The notes: generated from the sequence alone by a model not told the origin. A stretch of DNA of 64,000 bases from Sanderia malayensis (GCA_013076295.1 RQOL01000426.1:1-64000); one strand, 5' to 3'; shown: positions 31,989-44,772, counted from the first letter of the stretch. A program made the numbers and translations.

Positions 31989-32269
31989 TCTATATAAACT
32001 ATTCTACGATCACACGTGACCCCAACCCGCCAAGCAATGCCCCATTGTCTCTCGAACAATCGACGTTCGAACAAACAATGGGATCAAAGGAATTTCGTTG
32101 TATCCATAAAGGCTTTTTTTGGGGTGCAAATAAGGGTGCAAATCGGTATAGAAATGATCGCTGCATTGTGCTGATGACAGTGTACTATTTGGCTAATTTC
32201 TAACCCCAGCGGTTCGGGAGTTATGGACCATTTTGTGTTCCGACCTTCTAGAAAGTTCCGAGGACGGAG

Positions 32270-32536
32270 TTGCTAAGCGAGCAAATAGAAGCACGTGTTT
32301 TTTTAGTTGAACGGGCGGCAAGTTGCTCGGGTTTAAACGTGAATACGTGCCGGAAATCAATTGTAAAGACCTGTCAATTGTTGTCAAGACCTGTGGAGAC
32401 AATTGGTGGACAATTAATTGAAGGTATTTCTTTTATTTCATTGTTTTTTGCTTTAAATAGCACGAGTTTTGTTTTGTTTAACCTCACGTTTTTCTTTCGG
32501 CTCGAGGGCCTAACCAAAACACGAAGACAATTTTGA
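32270..32536 (+). CDS. Conserved LTS ORF (H3 copy)
   Basis: ARVFLVERAASCSGLNVNTC..KTCQLLSRP..GGQLIEG; start region altered (MLSEQIEARV). The donor reads GAAG|GTATTTCT at about 32423. Could splice into the fused Rep, but no in-frame acceptor was identified. Confidence 0.4.
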   Translation: MLSEQIEARVFLVERAASCSGLNVNTCRKSIVKTCQLLSRPVETIGGQLIEGISFISLFFALNSTSFVLFNLTFFFRLEGLTKTRRQF

Positions 32537-32616
32537 TTTTCTCGGGTCGTTCTGGGCCGATCTTCTCCATTTAAACTTTCGATAACTGTTTATTTACACA
32601 CCAACTAAAGTTATAT

Positions 32617-35600
32617 GAAAGACAGCGTGAAGGACAAGGCCAGCAAAATGCTAATCGTAACCACCGTACCAAACTTACAATCGCCGAATGTTATTCGTAC
32701 CGAATACAAGTCAGAAATCAACTGTCCACCATCCACAGGGCAACACTTCTCTTTCAACAATATTTGGTGGATGCATACACCAAAATAGAAGGAAACAAGC
32801 TCAACTGGATTTTACACAATCAACGGCAATTACGTGCTGACAGTTATCGAGGCCTGATGGATCACCTGAACAGAAGGGCTGAAATCGAAAATCAAATGGC
32901 CAGGGCAAACAATCCCAACGAACCCCTTCACATTGATGTCGGTCGTGTTGTCATACTTCCCTCATCTTTTTCAGGCAGTCAACGAAATATGTACCAGAAC
33001 TTTCAAGATGCAATGACCATCGTAAGAAAGTATGGCAAGCCTGACATCTTCCTAACCATGACGGCCAATCCCAAGTGGAAGGAGATTTCAGAAAACATTC
33101 TACCACACCAGAAGTCGAATGACCGGCCTGACATCGTCACACGAGTATTTCAACAGAAACTACAAGAACTACTGGAAGATGTCCTTCACAAGCACATTCT
33201 CGGACACACTATTGCACATGTATATGTCATCGAATTTCAGAAGAGAGGACTACCACACGCTCACATGATTCTGTTCCTCTCTGAGGCTGATAGACCACGA
33301 ACACCTGAACAGGTAACATCTATAGCAATAATCTATTATAGAGTAAAAGATAGAGTAATTATACATTTATTATTGAGTATGAAATATTATCATCAGTTGT
33401 ATTGCTTAGTAAAAACACAGTGCATTTTGATGTGTCGAACTTACATGTGATATTTTTCCTCCAAACCTACAGGTAGATCGACTCATATCAGCTGAAATTC
33501 CGGACCCACAGGATGCAAGATATCACAAGTTAGTACTGAAGCACATGACACATGGACCATGCGGTGATATAAACCCCGTGTGCGTTTGCATGGAGAATAA
33601 CAAATGCAAGAAACGATTTCCGAAAGATCGCACTGCCGAAACACAGGTCAATGCGAATGGTTATCCACTCTACAGACGACGCTGTCGTCACCCAGTTAAT
33701 CTGGAAGATCGACTTCTAGATGATACATGGGTTGTGCCACATAATCGCCATCTTCTACTCAAGTATCAGTGTCACATTAATCTGGAAATATGTAGCACTG
33801 TGAAGTCCGTGAAATATATTTTCAAATATATTCATAAAGGACAAGATATGGCACACAAGGAAATTCTTCAAGGACAGCAGCAACAAGTACCTCAAGATAT
33901 TGAGCACAATGAAGTACGCCAATACATCAACGCCCGGTATATTGGACCTCATGAAGCTGTTCATAGAATATTCCAATTTGCCATGCACGAGAAAAGTCAC
34001 ACTATCAAACGTCTGCATGTTCATCTACCTGATCAGCAGACCGTATACTTTCAGGATAATGGCCATGTCGAACAATTACAAAACATCAATGAAAAAACCA
34101 CACTGACGTCTTGGTTTGAATTGAATGCACAAGACCCGGCTGCACGCCAATATCTCTATCACGAGATTCCTGAACAATATGTTTTCAACGAGCGCACCAA
34201 AACATGGAAAGCAAGACAGCGGAGAACACTGCCTGTCATGGGCAGAATATATCAAGTTCACCCACGACCATGTGAGCAAAGGTTCGCACTGAGACTATTG
34301 CTTCTCCATAAACGGGGTGCCACGTCGTTTGAAGATCTTCGCACGATAGAAGGAAACCTATGCAATTCCTTCAAAGACCCTGCTTTAGCTCTAGGTCTGT
34401 TGCAAGATGATGCTGAAATCATACGCTGTTTGGAGGAGGCAGTCATTTTCAACATGCCAGTACAACTGAGACAGTTGTTTGCAACATTACTCCTTTTTCA
34501 AACACCTTCAGATATCGCAGCACTCTTCAACATGTTCAAAGAAGCATTGAGTGAAGACTTTGTACGACGTGATCAAGTCAATCATCCAGATATGGCCATA
34601 GCTTTTGAAGACCGACACATGTATCAATGTCTACATGACATTGACGAAAATTTGAAAGTACATGGTCAATCGATCACTAATTATGCCGACCTTCCTCAAC
34701 TTCCAGCCGACTATGTCATTCCTCAACAAGGTACTATATGTGTTATTTTGAACTATGTACTGTTTTAGTAAGAATATGATAATGTATCCTAACATCGTGC
34801 AGACAAGGGCATTTACGTATTTTTGCACATTGATTCTCCTAGCTTTCTTTCCAATTTTATTGCAATATATTTCAATTATTATTACAGAGGAAGATGACAT
34901 GGATGTTGGCAATGCCAGAGAGGAAGGAGAACGAATGCTGGCCGCATTGAACCCTGAACAGCGAGCCATATACACGGGAATCACTGATGCTATCAACGCG
35001 CAATCCGAACAGAACTGTCACTTTGTTGACGGGCCGGCTGGAACCGGGAAAACTTTCCTTTACAACACGTTGGTTCACAATCTGCAAGCCAATGGACATA
35101 AAGTTAAGTGCATGGCGCGGTCAGGAATTGCTGCAACACTACTCATAAATGGTAGAACTTCACATTCTACCTTTCAAATTCCTATACCACTTCAAGCTGA
35201 ATCAACGTGTTATGTCAAGAGACAGAGCAGGAGAGCACAGGTATTGCGCGAAACTACCCTAATCATATGGGATGAAGCTTCCATGATTCCCGCACTTGCA
35301 TTACAAGCAGTCGACCGACTGCTTCGAGACATTACACATGTCGACAGACCATTTGGTGGCAAGTTCATGCTACTTGGTGGTGACTTCAGACAGGTTCTAC
35401 CTGTCGTCACGAAAGCAGGAAGGGAAAGAATTGTAGCAGAGACTCTAAAATCACACCAGATCATTGATCTATGGACAAAGTTTCAGCAGCATCGTTTACA
35501 CACCAACATGAGAGCCGTTCAAGATGATTCATACCGTGAATTCTCAGAATGGCTTCTCAGACTTGGCAACAAGCAAGAAGCACACGATGCACTGGACAAC

Positions 35601-36442
35601 GTAATTCTGCCACAACAGATATGCACTTCGTCTAAAGAAGACATGCTGAACTTTATTTTCCCAGGCCGAACACACCAGATTCACACCTAATGATGGATCC
35701 TGTAACAATGTCTGAACGCTGTTGTCTGACTCCAAAGAATGACTTATCGCATCAAGTAAACGACTTAATTCTGGACAGACTTCAAACAGCCGAAAGAACT
35801 TACTACAGCACAGACAGTGTTGTCACAGACGATCCAGATGAGGAAGAGGCCTACCCCATTGAATTTCTCAACCAACTCACTCCGAATGGAATGCCGTTGC
35901 ACAGACTTAAACTCAAGGTAGGAAGAGTACAATATTTCATCCTATTAACATTAAATTATTATTTGCAAAGGTAGTGCACCATAAAAAAGCCGTCATTAAT
36001 CACAATAATATTCATTGCATTAGGTTGGTTCAACGATCATTCTTCTGCGGAATCTCAATCCAAGGAAAGGTCTTTGCAACGAACAAGACTCATAGTTCGG
36101 CATCTCCGACGTCACGTGATTACGGCAGAGATCATTACGAAGGAGCACAGAGGACAACGGGTCGTGATTCCCAAGATCACAGTCTCCACTCAGGACACAG
36201 AAATGCCGTTCAAAATGAAACGCCGACAGTTTCCAGTCAGACTTGCATACTGCTTGACAATCAACAAGGCACAGGGGCAATCCCTGAGGTATGTTGGTTT
36301 GTACTTACCTGAGCCCGTGTTCACACATGGTCAGTTCTATGTGGCCATGTCAAGAGCAACATCATTTAACGGGCTAAAAGTATTCCTCCCAGAGGAAACA
36401 CACAGGAAAACAAAGAACATTGTTTTCCAAGAAGTCCTGTAA
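32617..36442 (+). pseudogene. Rep/PIF1 helicase of H3, N-terminus missing, two frameshifts
   Basis: Exons: about 32617-33312, 33473-34730, 34888-35917 and 36024-36442; introns 160, 157 and 106 bp. The first exon is open from the fusion, with no ATG until MDHLNRR, so a normal start is lacking. HUH is at 33256-33264, the two tyrosines at 33815 and 33827, Walker A GPAGTGKT at 35031-35054 and Walker B WDEASM at 35268-35285. A lost T near 35665 and a lost G near 36080 break the end of the helicase. All catalytic residues expected for the Rep and helicase are present, making this the best reference copy in the window. Confidence 0.93.
33313..33472 (+). other. Intron between HUH exon and cysteine-block exon (H3)
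   Basis: CCTGAACAG|GTAACATC .. CCTACAG|GTAGATCG, phase 0, AT-rich. Conserved in position in H1 and H4; reading through it gives a spurious C-terminal extension. Confidence 0.85.
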
Positions 36443-36592
36443 AGGCTTCATCCTAGAGCGACCATCTGCACAGTTGCTCTACAGAAGGCTGCCTACCAAA
36501 ACGCACATACACACATTCAAGGGTACGGGTATTGTGTGTCAACGCAGATCACGTCGCACATAAGTGTGATGTACAGCCGTTACTGGCACCTT

Positions 36593-36614
36593 TCTAGAAT
36601 GCATTCATTCTAGA
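36593..36614 (+). terminator. Hairpin downstream of helicase stop (H3)
   Basis: Same 9-bp stem as at 7800-7821, about 150 bp after the stop codon. Confidence 0.35.
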
Positions 36615-37640
36615 TAACACTGATCTGCGGAGACCAACTGGACATTACACCCTCCACATGTCCAGGGGTGACTGCACCACACACAGCAGTCGGCACAGTC
36701 CTGAATCCTGCGTAGCGCCCGATTATTAAGAGTTATGCGTTGCCATTTTCTTCGATATTGCCTATGGGAAAGTGGATTTCCTTACTCTGTGAAAACTGCA
36801 AGTTGTCCCTTAAGGATAGTTACTTTTTGCAAAACAACGCACTATCAATAACATCCCCCCCCTCTCCTTTTAATACATGAACACTTGATCTAAAATCTAT
36901 AGAGGCCCCTTTGTGTTTACTGTTATATATTTCCAAATTTCAATTGCACTTTTCACCAACAAGGAAAACTCGAACAAAGGTTACTCCTTGACGCTGGTGT
37001 TCGAGCTTTTAAGTAATGTAACCGGCAATCTTATTCTTTTTTTTGCTATGTACAAACATAATCCTCAAAGCAAACGAACGCGGTTATTGAAAGAATACAT
37101 TCACGCCGTGGCAGAGATGTATGCTTGCTGAGAGTGAAGTGCTATTGAAGAATCCGAATTGAGGTACTTTAATTTTGCTAAAGACGTCGCTTAACCAATC
37201 AATTTTGCAACCTGAACTACGGATTGTATGTATCAATTTTTATGGATATTGACCATTCACCAATTTTAATAGTAGACTATATCATGACTCAACCCTTCGC
37301 ATTCGTACTTCGCATACAATACAAATATCTATCCACGTCCTTTCAAAACATGTTTTTTGTACTGTATTGTATATCTTTCAGATCTTCCGAATTAATAATA
37401 AGGTTTTTAAATTAGCGATTTACGTTTTCAATAGAAGATTGCCAGGACTGTAATTTTATCTATCATTACAGTTTCACTATTCATATATTTCTGTATTTGA
37501 CCCATGTAAATCTCAATTCAGTAATATCATAACAAAATTTATTGACTTCGTTTTTAATTAGATGCATTTCTCCTAATATCATTGAAACGAGGCGAGACTT
37601 CTGTCTCCCATTTCAAACGCCTTTGTGCTGTCTATGTATG
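36615..37640 (+). other. H3 tail, proximal part
   Basis: Holds the frames 36913-37131 (MFTVIYFQISIALF..) and 37224-37415, both shared with the other copies. No family or clear splice structure. Confidence 0.35.
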
Positions 37641-38187
37641 ATTTTCATCTATGTTATGTCTCATCATCGCACTATTGTTGCCTGTCGGGTCAAAGTTTCT
37701 GTCTGCCAACAAATGGCATCGAGTCGGATTTTGTTGCTCAACTCAATGAAATTATACCTCATAAAGCCTTCCTGGATCAAAGGAAACAACTACCTTGCTC
37801 TTCACCAAAGGTAAGTCAGGTTCATTTTCATTTTGGACAATCAAACAATGAATATTTAGATATAAGCGAATTTCATACTGAAATGAGAGAAAATAAAGCT
37901 CATGTATACCCCTATTGACTTAAAGGAGACAACTACGCTGCTATGAATTTGATATGTTGAATGGAAATCAGGCCATTTTTCTACTTTACTCACGGTTTAC
38001 ATATACTTTGTTAGGCCAAAATGCTGGAAATTTTCCAATGTTTTTTCACTACTTTGTTTTGAGAAAGAAGAAGTGTGCATTGCTCTACCAACATCTTCCT
38101 GGGGTTTTTATTTCCGTGAATATAGTTCCTAACCAATTTATTGACTTTGTGGCTGCCTTCTTTGTTTTACAAGCAAAAGCCCACTGA
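37641..38187 (+). CDS. Tail exons A' and B' in H3
   Basis: A' ends at 37810 (TCACCAAAG|GTAAGTCAGG) and reads LPTNGIESDFVAQLNEIIPH..CSSPK. B' about 38064-38187: KKKCALLYQHLPGVFISVNI..FVAAFFVLQAKAH, stop. The usual TTTTCAG acceptor reads TTTTGAG here, so splicing may be shifted by a few bases. Confidence 0.45.
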
Positions 38188-39640
38188 TATCCCATGAACC
38201 TGCTCTCAACTTTGTGTTTATCCAAGATGCTTAATGTTTAATTGTTGTGATGTACATGAAGGAAACCAGTGAAAGTCAAGTTGGACACTTTACTTACTTA
38301 CAACCTTCCTCATTGCACATGCATTGCATATCTCTTTTGTCTACCACACTCATTAATGCTTTTTCCCTATTTTTTGTACACATTCATTTAGTCAAAGGCA
38401 ATGGAAAATTCAATGAATGGTTCAAAGTGTTCTCTTCAAATTATTTCCCAAGTCAGGTATAATATTCAAGGTATGATGCTCTCTGTTCCATATGAATCAA
38501 TTAATGCACCGTGCTTGAAAAGCAGACTGAATAAATAAAGGCTGAATAATATTTCTACATTGACTACCATTAAATGTTTTCTTAACGAACCACTTACAGT
38601 ATTCTAAACCTGTAGGTACTTAATTCTTCCACATTGTCACTTAATCATGTTCCTTATCAGGCAGATGTGTCGTCATAAACTCAGTGTGCCAGTCACAGAC
38701 GGCAATGATTTCACAACCATTACACCACAAGATTTTCACATTTAGTTGGAAGCATACATTGTATCAATAACTGATAGAATCCTCCAATACACTGGACAAA
38801 ACAAGCTAAGATGGCTCTTACCACAAAAGCAAACATTATTAATGCATTTTAATAATCTGTATGTGCATAAATATGTCTTTGTTATCTTACTTGAATATTG
38901 AGAGTCTGGCATGATAAGTTTCCCATTGTAGATATCTTTTTAACCAGAACCTCATAGTGTATGGTGTCTCCTCTTTCATTCACTGTGGAAGTCCTTGACA
39001 GAGTATTTTTTTTTTTTTTTTAATCAACAACATTCCAATTGTATATATCATTGACACTTGCTTACATTTCCAGTATGTAGACACTGTATTACATGAACTG
39101 TACTACCATCTTACAATGTGTCTTATATCATAAAGAGCTTTTTTACTTTTTTATAAGGAACCTATATGCATAAGGTAGAAAACTTAAGGAACGTTTACTA
39201 CTACAGACCAAATCACTAAGGCATCTTTTAATTTTTAGTATATTAATATTTCCGCACTATTCAAAATTAGGAAGCCGGTTTCATTGATTTTCAGTACTTT
39301 TACATTATTTGAAGCTTCTTCATGTGTTAACCTCTTATCTTTTCACATAGCAAAACAATGAATTTGAATGCTTTTCTTGCGTCTCTACTAATTATGTCCA
39401 CCAAATGCCAACTTCAAATTAAACAACTTTTAGAACTACAAAGTGGTCAAAGAGATCTCAAAATAACGAACTTAAACAATTAGGCCCTCAGCAGCTAGGT
39501 CCCTTACAAAAAGAAGCGTGTATTCTCATCGCAATTGTAATTTGTAATTCTAATAGTTATCGCATAATTCAAAGTTTTGTTGCTCTAGAAAACTACAATC
39601 ACAATACCATCAATGCAACACCACGTAATGTCCTGGAGCG
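38188..39640 (+). other. H3 mid tail
   Basis: Contains HLVKGNGKFNEWFKV frame (to 38462), a degraded LSVPVTDGNDFTTI frame near 38665-38745, a poly-T run near 39007-39022 and a decayed T6 exon (QNNEFECFSCVSTNYVHQMP then shifted) near 39352. Nothing else supportable. Confidence 0.35.
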
Positions 39641-39649
39641 AATACTATT

Positions 39650-39800
39650 ATCATCAGATTTTCACGGGAATTTCGGCGTCCTAGCAACAACAATAGCGGC
39701 GCGAAAATTAAAATTTTTCTTGCGTCATAGAGGACATAGCGTGCGTAAAAATTTTTTTCAACCCACCACAAGAAAAACAACAATTTACGTAAGTACATGT
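39650..39800 (+). promoter_or_regulatory. Promoter-like patch with E2F-like site (H3)
   Basis: GTCCTAGCAAC..GCGGCGCGAAAATT then CAATTTAC|GTAAGTAC near 39788. The core TTTTCGCGCC (other strand) is retained although flanks differ from H2. Confidence 0.35.
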
Positions 39801-40214
39801 ATTTTTAACGTTGCTTTTACTTTCACATGAAAATACAGGCTATTTATAACTAGACAGCTTTAAAAAAGCCCAAAGTGCTATATTTTATGTCACATTTGCC
39901 ATTGCACTGGATATTATCACAATAACAATTTTATCCTTAACAGGTTCACTTGAACTAGATAAATTTTGTGACCAATGCTACCGTAAGTTCATGTATTCAG
40001 TTCTGCGTTTTCTGCCTGCCTTTAGTCTCTCCTCTTCATTGTAACAAAGATAATTATTATTCATTATCTGCAGAAAATGAAAGTGTGTCATATTAATACA
40101 TTAAAAGTATATATTATTGTAACATCAACAGAACTGTAGTGGCAAATTCAAACAACCGATACCCTTTTAACTCACCTTTCATTGAATGACAATATATTTA
40201 TATATAGTGTAAAT

Positions 40215-40804
40215 ATGGATAGTGAAAATGAACTTGCCATCAATGATGAGCCTGCAGCAGTTGAGCCTGCAGCAGTTGGGCCTGCAGCAGTTGAGCCTGC
40301 AGCACCTGAAGTACCAAAGGAACCCACAGTGGTTTACTGTGGTGAGGAAACTAAGGTAACATTGACAAATACTTTCATCCATATATTGATAAATGTAAAT
40401 AAATGTTATGCATAGATTATGAAACTGCTTTACAAGGAAAAACAATTGTATCCTATGCAAGTCACTGTTTTTAATATATTGTTCTCATATTAATCCTAGC
40501 TAATCAATTTTACTGACATTGCGTCACTGAAAAGGCAATGTGCCTTCAAGTTCAGTGCCATTAAAAGAGGCACCAAATTTCATTTTGTCAGTACCCAAGA
40601 TGGGCATTTAACAAAGGATGAAGTAGCGTAAGTTGCAATGCAATATTTCCATCTCATCTGTGTGTATAACACACTGCTTACTTTCAACTCCTTTTGTAAC
40701 AATGTCTTTTTCTCTACAGGAAATCTGAAGAACTAAAAATAAAAATTATAGCAAAAAAAAGATTCAAAAAATATAAAAAACCAGAAAAAAAAAAAAGAAA
40801 ATAA
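40215..40804 (+). CDS. Tail gene T3 in H3 (three exons, about 117 aa)
   Basis: Exons 40215-40355, 40500-40627 and 40720-40804. The acidic part is a regular EPAAVEPAAVGPAAVEPAA repeat, then PTVVYCGEETK. Exon 2 reads LINFTDIASLKRQCAFKF..HLTKDEVA, exon 3 KSEELKIKIIAKKRFKKYKK.. ending in a Lys run and TAA. Open across all exons. A one-base change in the A12 run would extend it into HTRCMWADVPTKEILFLVRG, which is well conserved and may be the real C-terminus. Confidence 0.62.
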
Positions 40805-41039
40805 AGTTGAAGAGCACACGAGGTGCATGTGGGCAGATGTGCCCACAAAAGAAATTTTGTTCTTGGTCAGGGGCAGAGACAAAAAATAATTGTAAGTGTT
40901 AATGTTTGTCTTTTGTTGCTGTTAATGTTGGTCTTTTGTTGGTTTTCTCTCAATGTTATTTGTTTGTTTTATTTCATTGTAAAATTGTCCATCATCCTGA
41001 TAACAGTGAATAATAATAATATTGTGGAAAATTATAACA

Positions 41040-41700
41040 ACACCATTACCTTTGAAAAACCATGCATTTCGCCAACAAATATTTGCCACCAACAGTACCT
41101 TTAAACTCTTCTTTCATATGCTGTGACACAAACCCTAAAAATTTGCAACAAATGTATTTCAAAAACCCGTCTTTATAAATGAACTAGATGGCCTTTCGGA
41201 AACGTAATGATCTCCTATAATTCAATACTTACCTGAAGAACAGTCAAAAATTGCCTCCATTAACATGGGGCTACACAAGTTATGCACCACCTAAAATGCA
41301 CGAATAGTACATGTAATAGAATGTAAAAAGAACAGAATCTTATATTATCTTCAAATACAGACAATGTATCATATCTCTAGCATCCGTTTTTCTTACATGT
41401 GGCCTATTCTCAAGGGATTTTGTCAAATACTATATTTCCTAAAGTCTTATACGCTGGTAAAATGAATCAAAGCCTTCACAGAAATGCTACACATTTATTT
41501 TCAAGATGTATCTTGACAGATCGCAATGATATAATACGCTTTGCAAAACCTACTCACAATCGCCATTGACCCTCTCAGGAACAACAAAGATGAAAGGAAG
41601 GACGCACTAACAGCATGTTCTTTGTTCATTTGAGGTTGGGTTGATTGTTAGCCAATCCAGCTCAATCAGATAATTACTTCAAAACGAGGCTGCATAACAA
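41040..41700 (-). pseudogene. Tail antisense gene L in H3
   Basis: Keeps donor CTTCAG|GTAAGTATTG (reverse, near 41230), acceptor TTTTTAGGGTTTGTG (near 41137) and donor CAAAG|GTAATGG (near 41047). Coding frames differ from H1. Confidence 0.35.
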
Positions 41701-41764
41701 TAGAATTCGTTGTATGATTTTGATTTATGCTATGTTTCGTCAACGTAGCAATTTTTCATCATCG

Positions 41765-41807
41765 TGCTTATGCTGTCCTAATATTTCATATTAGAACAGC
41801 ATAAGCA
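41765..41807. repeat. Near-perfect palindrome in H3 tail
   Basis: Two 20-bp arms (TGCTTATGCTGTCCTAATAT and its inverse with one mismatch) around a TTC loop. Present in H4, absent from H1 and H2 where a single arm remains. Confidence 0.85.
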
Positions 41808-43195
41808 TAACATAATTCCAAAATCTTGGATCGCAAGGGAACTTGATGCTGAAATAAGACAAAATAAACCTGATAGAAACATTCATTTTGCCATCGCTGA
41901 GGGGTAAGTAGAATTTACTTTTACTTTCACCCCATTCAAGTTGACATTTAAACTACATGTTTCTTAGGCCAATTGTATTTCACTCTATCTATCTATCTAT
42001 CTATCTATCTACATATTAATCAGTAAAACCAATAAAGTATCACACTCATTAACATATACTTTCTTGAGGCCAAAATTGACAACTCCGCTCATGTTTCATA
42101 GCTTTTTATATTTAATGTTTTCACAAAGAGTGTTTAATGCTATAGCCACATGTTGCAGTCGCTTCTTGCAATTCCCATCCCATTGATGATGATTATGAAG
42201 TACTTTTGCTTTGGTTATCCACGGTAACAGGTGCTTATCCTTATGTTCTATATGATTCAAACTAATGTAAAGCCAATCCCAGCTGTAGATATCTTTGTAC
42301 TTACTTGATTTAATTTAATAAAGCTTTTTCGTGGCAAATGCATTACATGATCTGTTTTGTCTGTAATGTCATACTGAACAATATTGATTTCTTTATTTCT
42401 TTTCATATTGAGATACATCGAATCAACATGAAAGGAAAATTAAACTCCACAGATTCTCTCTTTATTTAACATTAATATTAAGGAAAGGAAACTATTGTTA
42501 CTTGAGTCTAACTTACTTTTTGCTATCAGGGCATTTAATATATTCTAAATAATCCGTTACAATACAGTGAAGAAAGTCCCAATTGTTATTCCAGTTAAAC
42601 AAACTCCCTAATTATGAAAGAGCAATTTTTCGCTATCAACTTATTCAGCTCCCAAGGGCTATCTTATCCAAATCCAATTATTTTTTACCATCGATAGTAA
42701 TAAACCAACATGTTAAATACAATATAATTTGTCTCTTTCACTTTGTAGATCTACTGATGTAAATCATTGTACAAATGCAAGTATTGGAGACTTCATACCT
42801 ATTGATTTGTCAAAGTCCAATGCATCAGTATCATCTTATCATGGAAACAAAACCATACCTCTGTAAGTCAACATTAATTTAAATTCTGGATGCTCATCAT
42901 AGATGTTCCTTTACTGTTTGTATTAGGTTGACAAAGTACCACAGCCAAGTGTCAATACATGCACTCAACTAATAGCAGGCTAATTGTTGTTGTCCCTACA
43001 ACATAACAAACTTTCATCTTGCATCTTATCTATTATACCATCAGTACGAGGCTTAACTGATGAAAACGAGGATTTTCAAATGAAAACGAGGCTGATCGCT
43101 AAAACTAATTTCCATGCATGTTAAACACTACAATCGTGACAATAGATAGACAGGGGAGCGAGGGAGAGCCAAACCACTGTACGTGGGGTGGGAAA
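41808..43195 (+). other. H3 distal tail
   Basis: Includes a (CTAT)n microsatellite near 41984-42011, and lacks about 90 bp (the FVAAFFALP part) that H4 retains near 62457-62545. The CTTTGTAG..DFIPIDLSK frame near 42748 is present with a CTCTGTAAGT donor. No other gene seen. Confidence 0.4.
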
Positions 43196-43299
43196 GGGCA
43201 TGAGCGTTAGCGAATGCAGCGCACGAAGTGCGCCAACCACATTAAACTTTTTTACTTGAGGGACTCCGGGAAGCGAGCGTAGCGAGCGCCCTTGGCTAG
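43196..43299 (+). other. Helitron RTS of H3
   Basis: Hairpin GCGCACGAAGTGCGC; end reads GAGCGCCCTTGG-CTAG, with TT replacing CC next to the terminus. Confidence 0.85.
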
Positions 43300-43544
43300 T
43301 CTCTATTATATAATCTACGTCGACACGTGACCCGCCGACTGTGAACAATGGGCTATTGTTTGTTGAACAATTGACGTTCGAAAAAACAAGGGGATCAAAG
43401 GAATTTCGTTGTGATCAAAAAGGCTTTTTTCCTGGGGGTCACTAAGGGTGCAAATTGGTATCAAAATGATCGCTGCATTGCGCCGATCACAGTAAAGTAT
43501 GTGGCTAATTTCTACTCCAAACGGTTCGGGAGTTATGGCCCATT

Positions 43545-43856
43545 TTGTGTTTCGACTTTCTAGAAAGTTCCGAGGACGGAGTTAATGAGTTGCAAAACGA
43601 GCAGGGAGAAACACGTGTTTTTTTAGTTGAACGGGCGGCAAGTTGCTCGGCTTTAACCACGAATACCTGTCGGAAATCAATAGTAAAGACGTGTCAATTG
43701 TTGTCACGACCTGTGGAGACAATTGGTGGACAATTATTTCAAGGTATTTCCTTTATTCAATTGTTTTTGGCTTTAAATAGCACGAGTTTTGTTTTGTTTA
43801 ACCTCACGTTTTTCTTTCGGCTCGAGGGCCTAACAAAAACACGAGAACAATTTTGA
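43545..43856 (+). CDS. Conserved LTS ORF (N1 copy)
   Basis: ..MQ-equivalent start altered (NELQNEQGETRVFLVERAAS), SCSALTTNTCRKSIVKTC.., GGQLFQ then the CAAG|GTATTT donor near 43743. N1 and H4 share the SALTTN variant. Confidence 0.45.
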   Translation: MCFDFLESSEDGVNELQNEQGETRVFLVERAASCSALTTNTCRKSIVKTCQLLSRPVETIGGQLFQGISFIQLFLALNSTSFVLFNLTFFFRLEGLTKTREQF

Positions 43857-44772
43857 TTTTCTTGGGTCGTTCTGGGCCGATTTTTTCCGTTTAAACTTTC
43901 GATAACTGTTTATTTACACCAGAACTAAAGCTATATGGCTTTGTTTTGTTTGTTTTGTTAATTTTCCTCTGTTTTTGGACAGTTTTGGCCGAGTTTGGGT
44001 TTTGCTGGAAAACACGACATTTTCAAGCAACACGCGTGTGTTTTGCATTTGCGAAAATAAATTTTTAGTCTGCCAAAACTTTGTTTTTTTCACCCAAATA
44101 CTTTCGATAAATGTTCGCCAAGCTTTTAGCTTCGTGTTGATATTTTCGTGGGTTGTGTAGGACAACAATTGGCCAAGTTAATTTATGTTGAAAGTCTGCA
44201 GAATCGTGAATCGTGTTTAAATTGCTATCTTTTTCAGGGGTTTGATTTCACGGCTATTTTTCATCAACAAAATCATGTTTTGGATTTCAAAAATGTACAA
44301 CTAAAATTGCGAAAAGCATTTCAAATGCACCCAATTACTTTCGATACATATTCGCCAAGGTATCAGCTTCATGTTGGTGTAATTTGAGTTAAAATGGACA
44401 AAGTTTGACCAAGTTAGGGGAATTTTTGTGTTTTTAAAGTTGGCTGATGAATAAATTTTTTCACGGCTTTTGTCTTGGGCTGCACTAAATACTCGCTTAA
44501 AATTCAAAACAACACTGTTAAGAAATGTGAATATTTTTATCGGATTCGTTGTTTTCTTAGCTACAGTTTGATATAATTTTTATTAGAGATTGAGTTTAAA
44601 TTTTCCAGGATTGATTAAATTTTTGAAAGCAACTTTTTTTTTCAAACTTCACACTGAAGCTATCAACCTTCGGCTTTCAGGGGGGCGGCAGGGTGAGCGC
44701 TGGGCGGTCGATTGCCAGGGGGGAAGATCCGACCTCCCACTTTTACTTTCTTTAGAAATGTTGCGTCATAAT
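43857..44772 (+). other. Rest of long-type LTS of N1
   Basis: AT-rich, non-coding, aligned with N2 46794-47663; ends with a GC-rich GGGGGGCGGCAGGGTGAGCG patch and then satellite. Confidence 0.6.

Larger units (their letters stand above)
31989..43299 (+). mobile_element. Helitron H3 (11.3 kb), 5'-chimeric, best helicase copy
   Basis: Starts TCTATATAAACTATTC, ends CTAG at 43296-43299. The LTS (31989 to about 32616) is joined straight to Rep sequence part-way through exon 5, so Rep exons 1-4, the satellite and the 5' region are missing. Rep catalytic region, helicase and whole tail follow. H4 shares the identical fusion. Confidence 0.85.

Noticed and set aside
36913..37131. A conserved 72-aa membrane-like protein (MFTVIYFQ..)
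   Set aside because: Present in copies, but differences are mainly amino-acid changing, it is broken in H4, and no splice or start context supports it.
31989..43299. LTR retrotransposon reading, with the repeated LTS blocks as LTRs around a core
   Set aside because: No gag, protease, reverse transcriptase or integrase frame; ends are TC..CTAG with hairpins; the core is Rep/PIF1 helicase.
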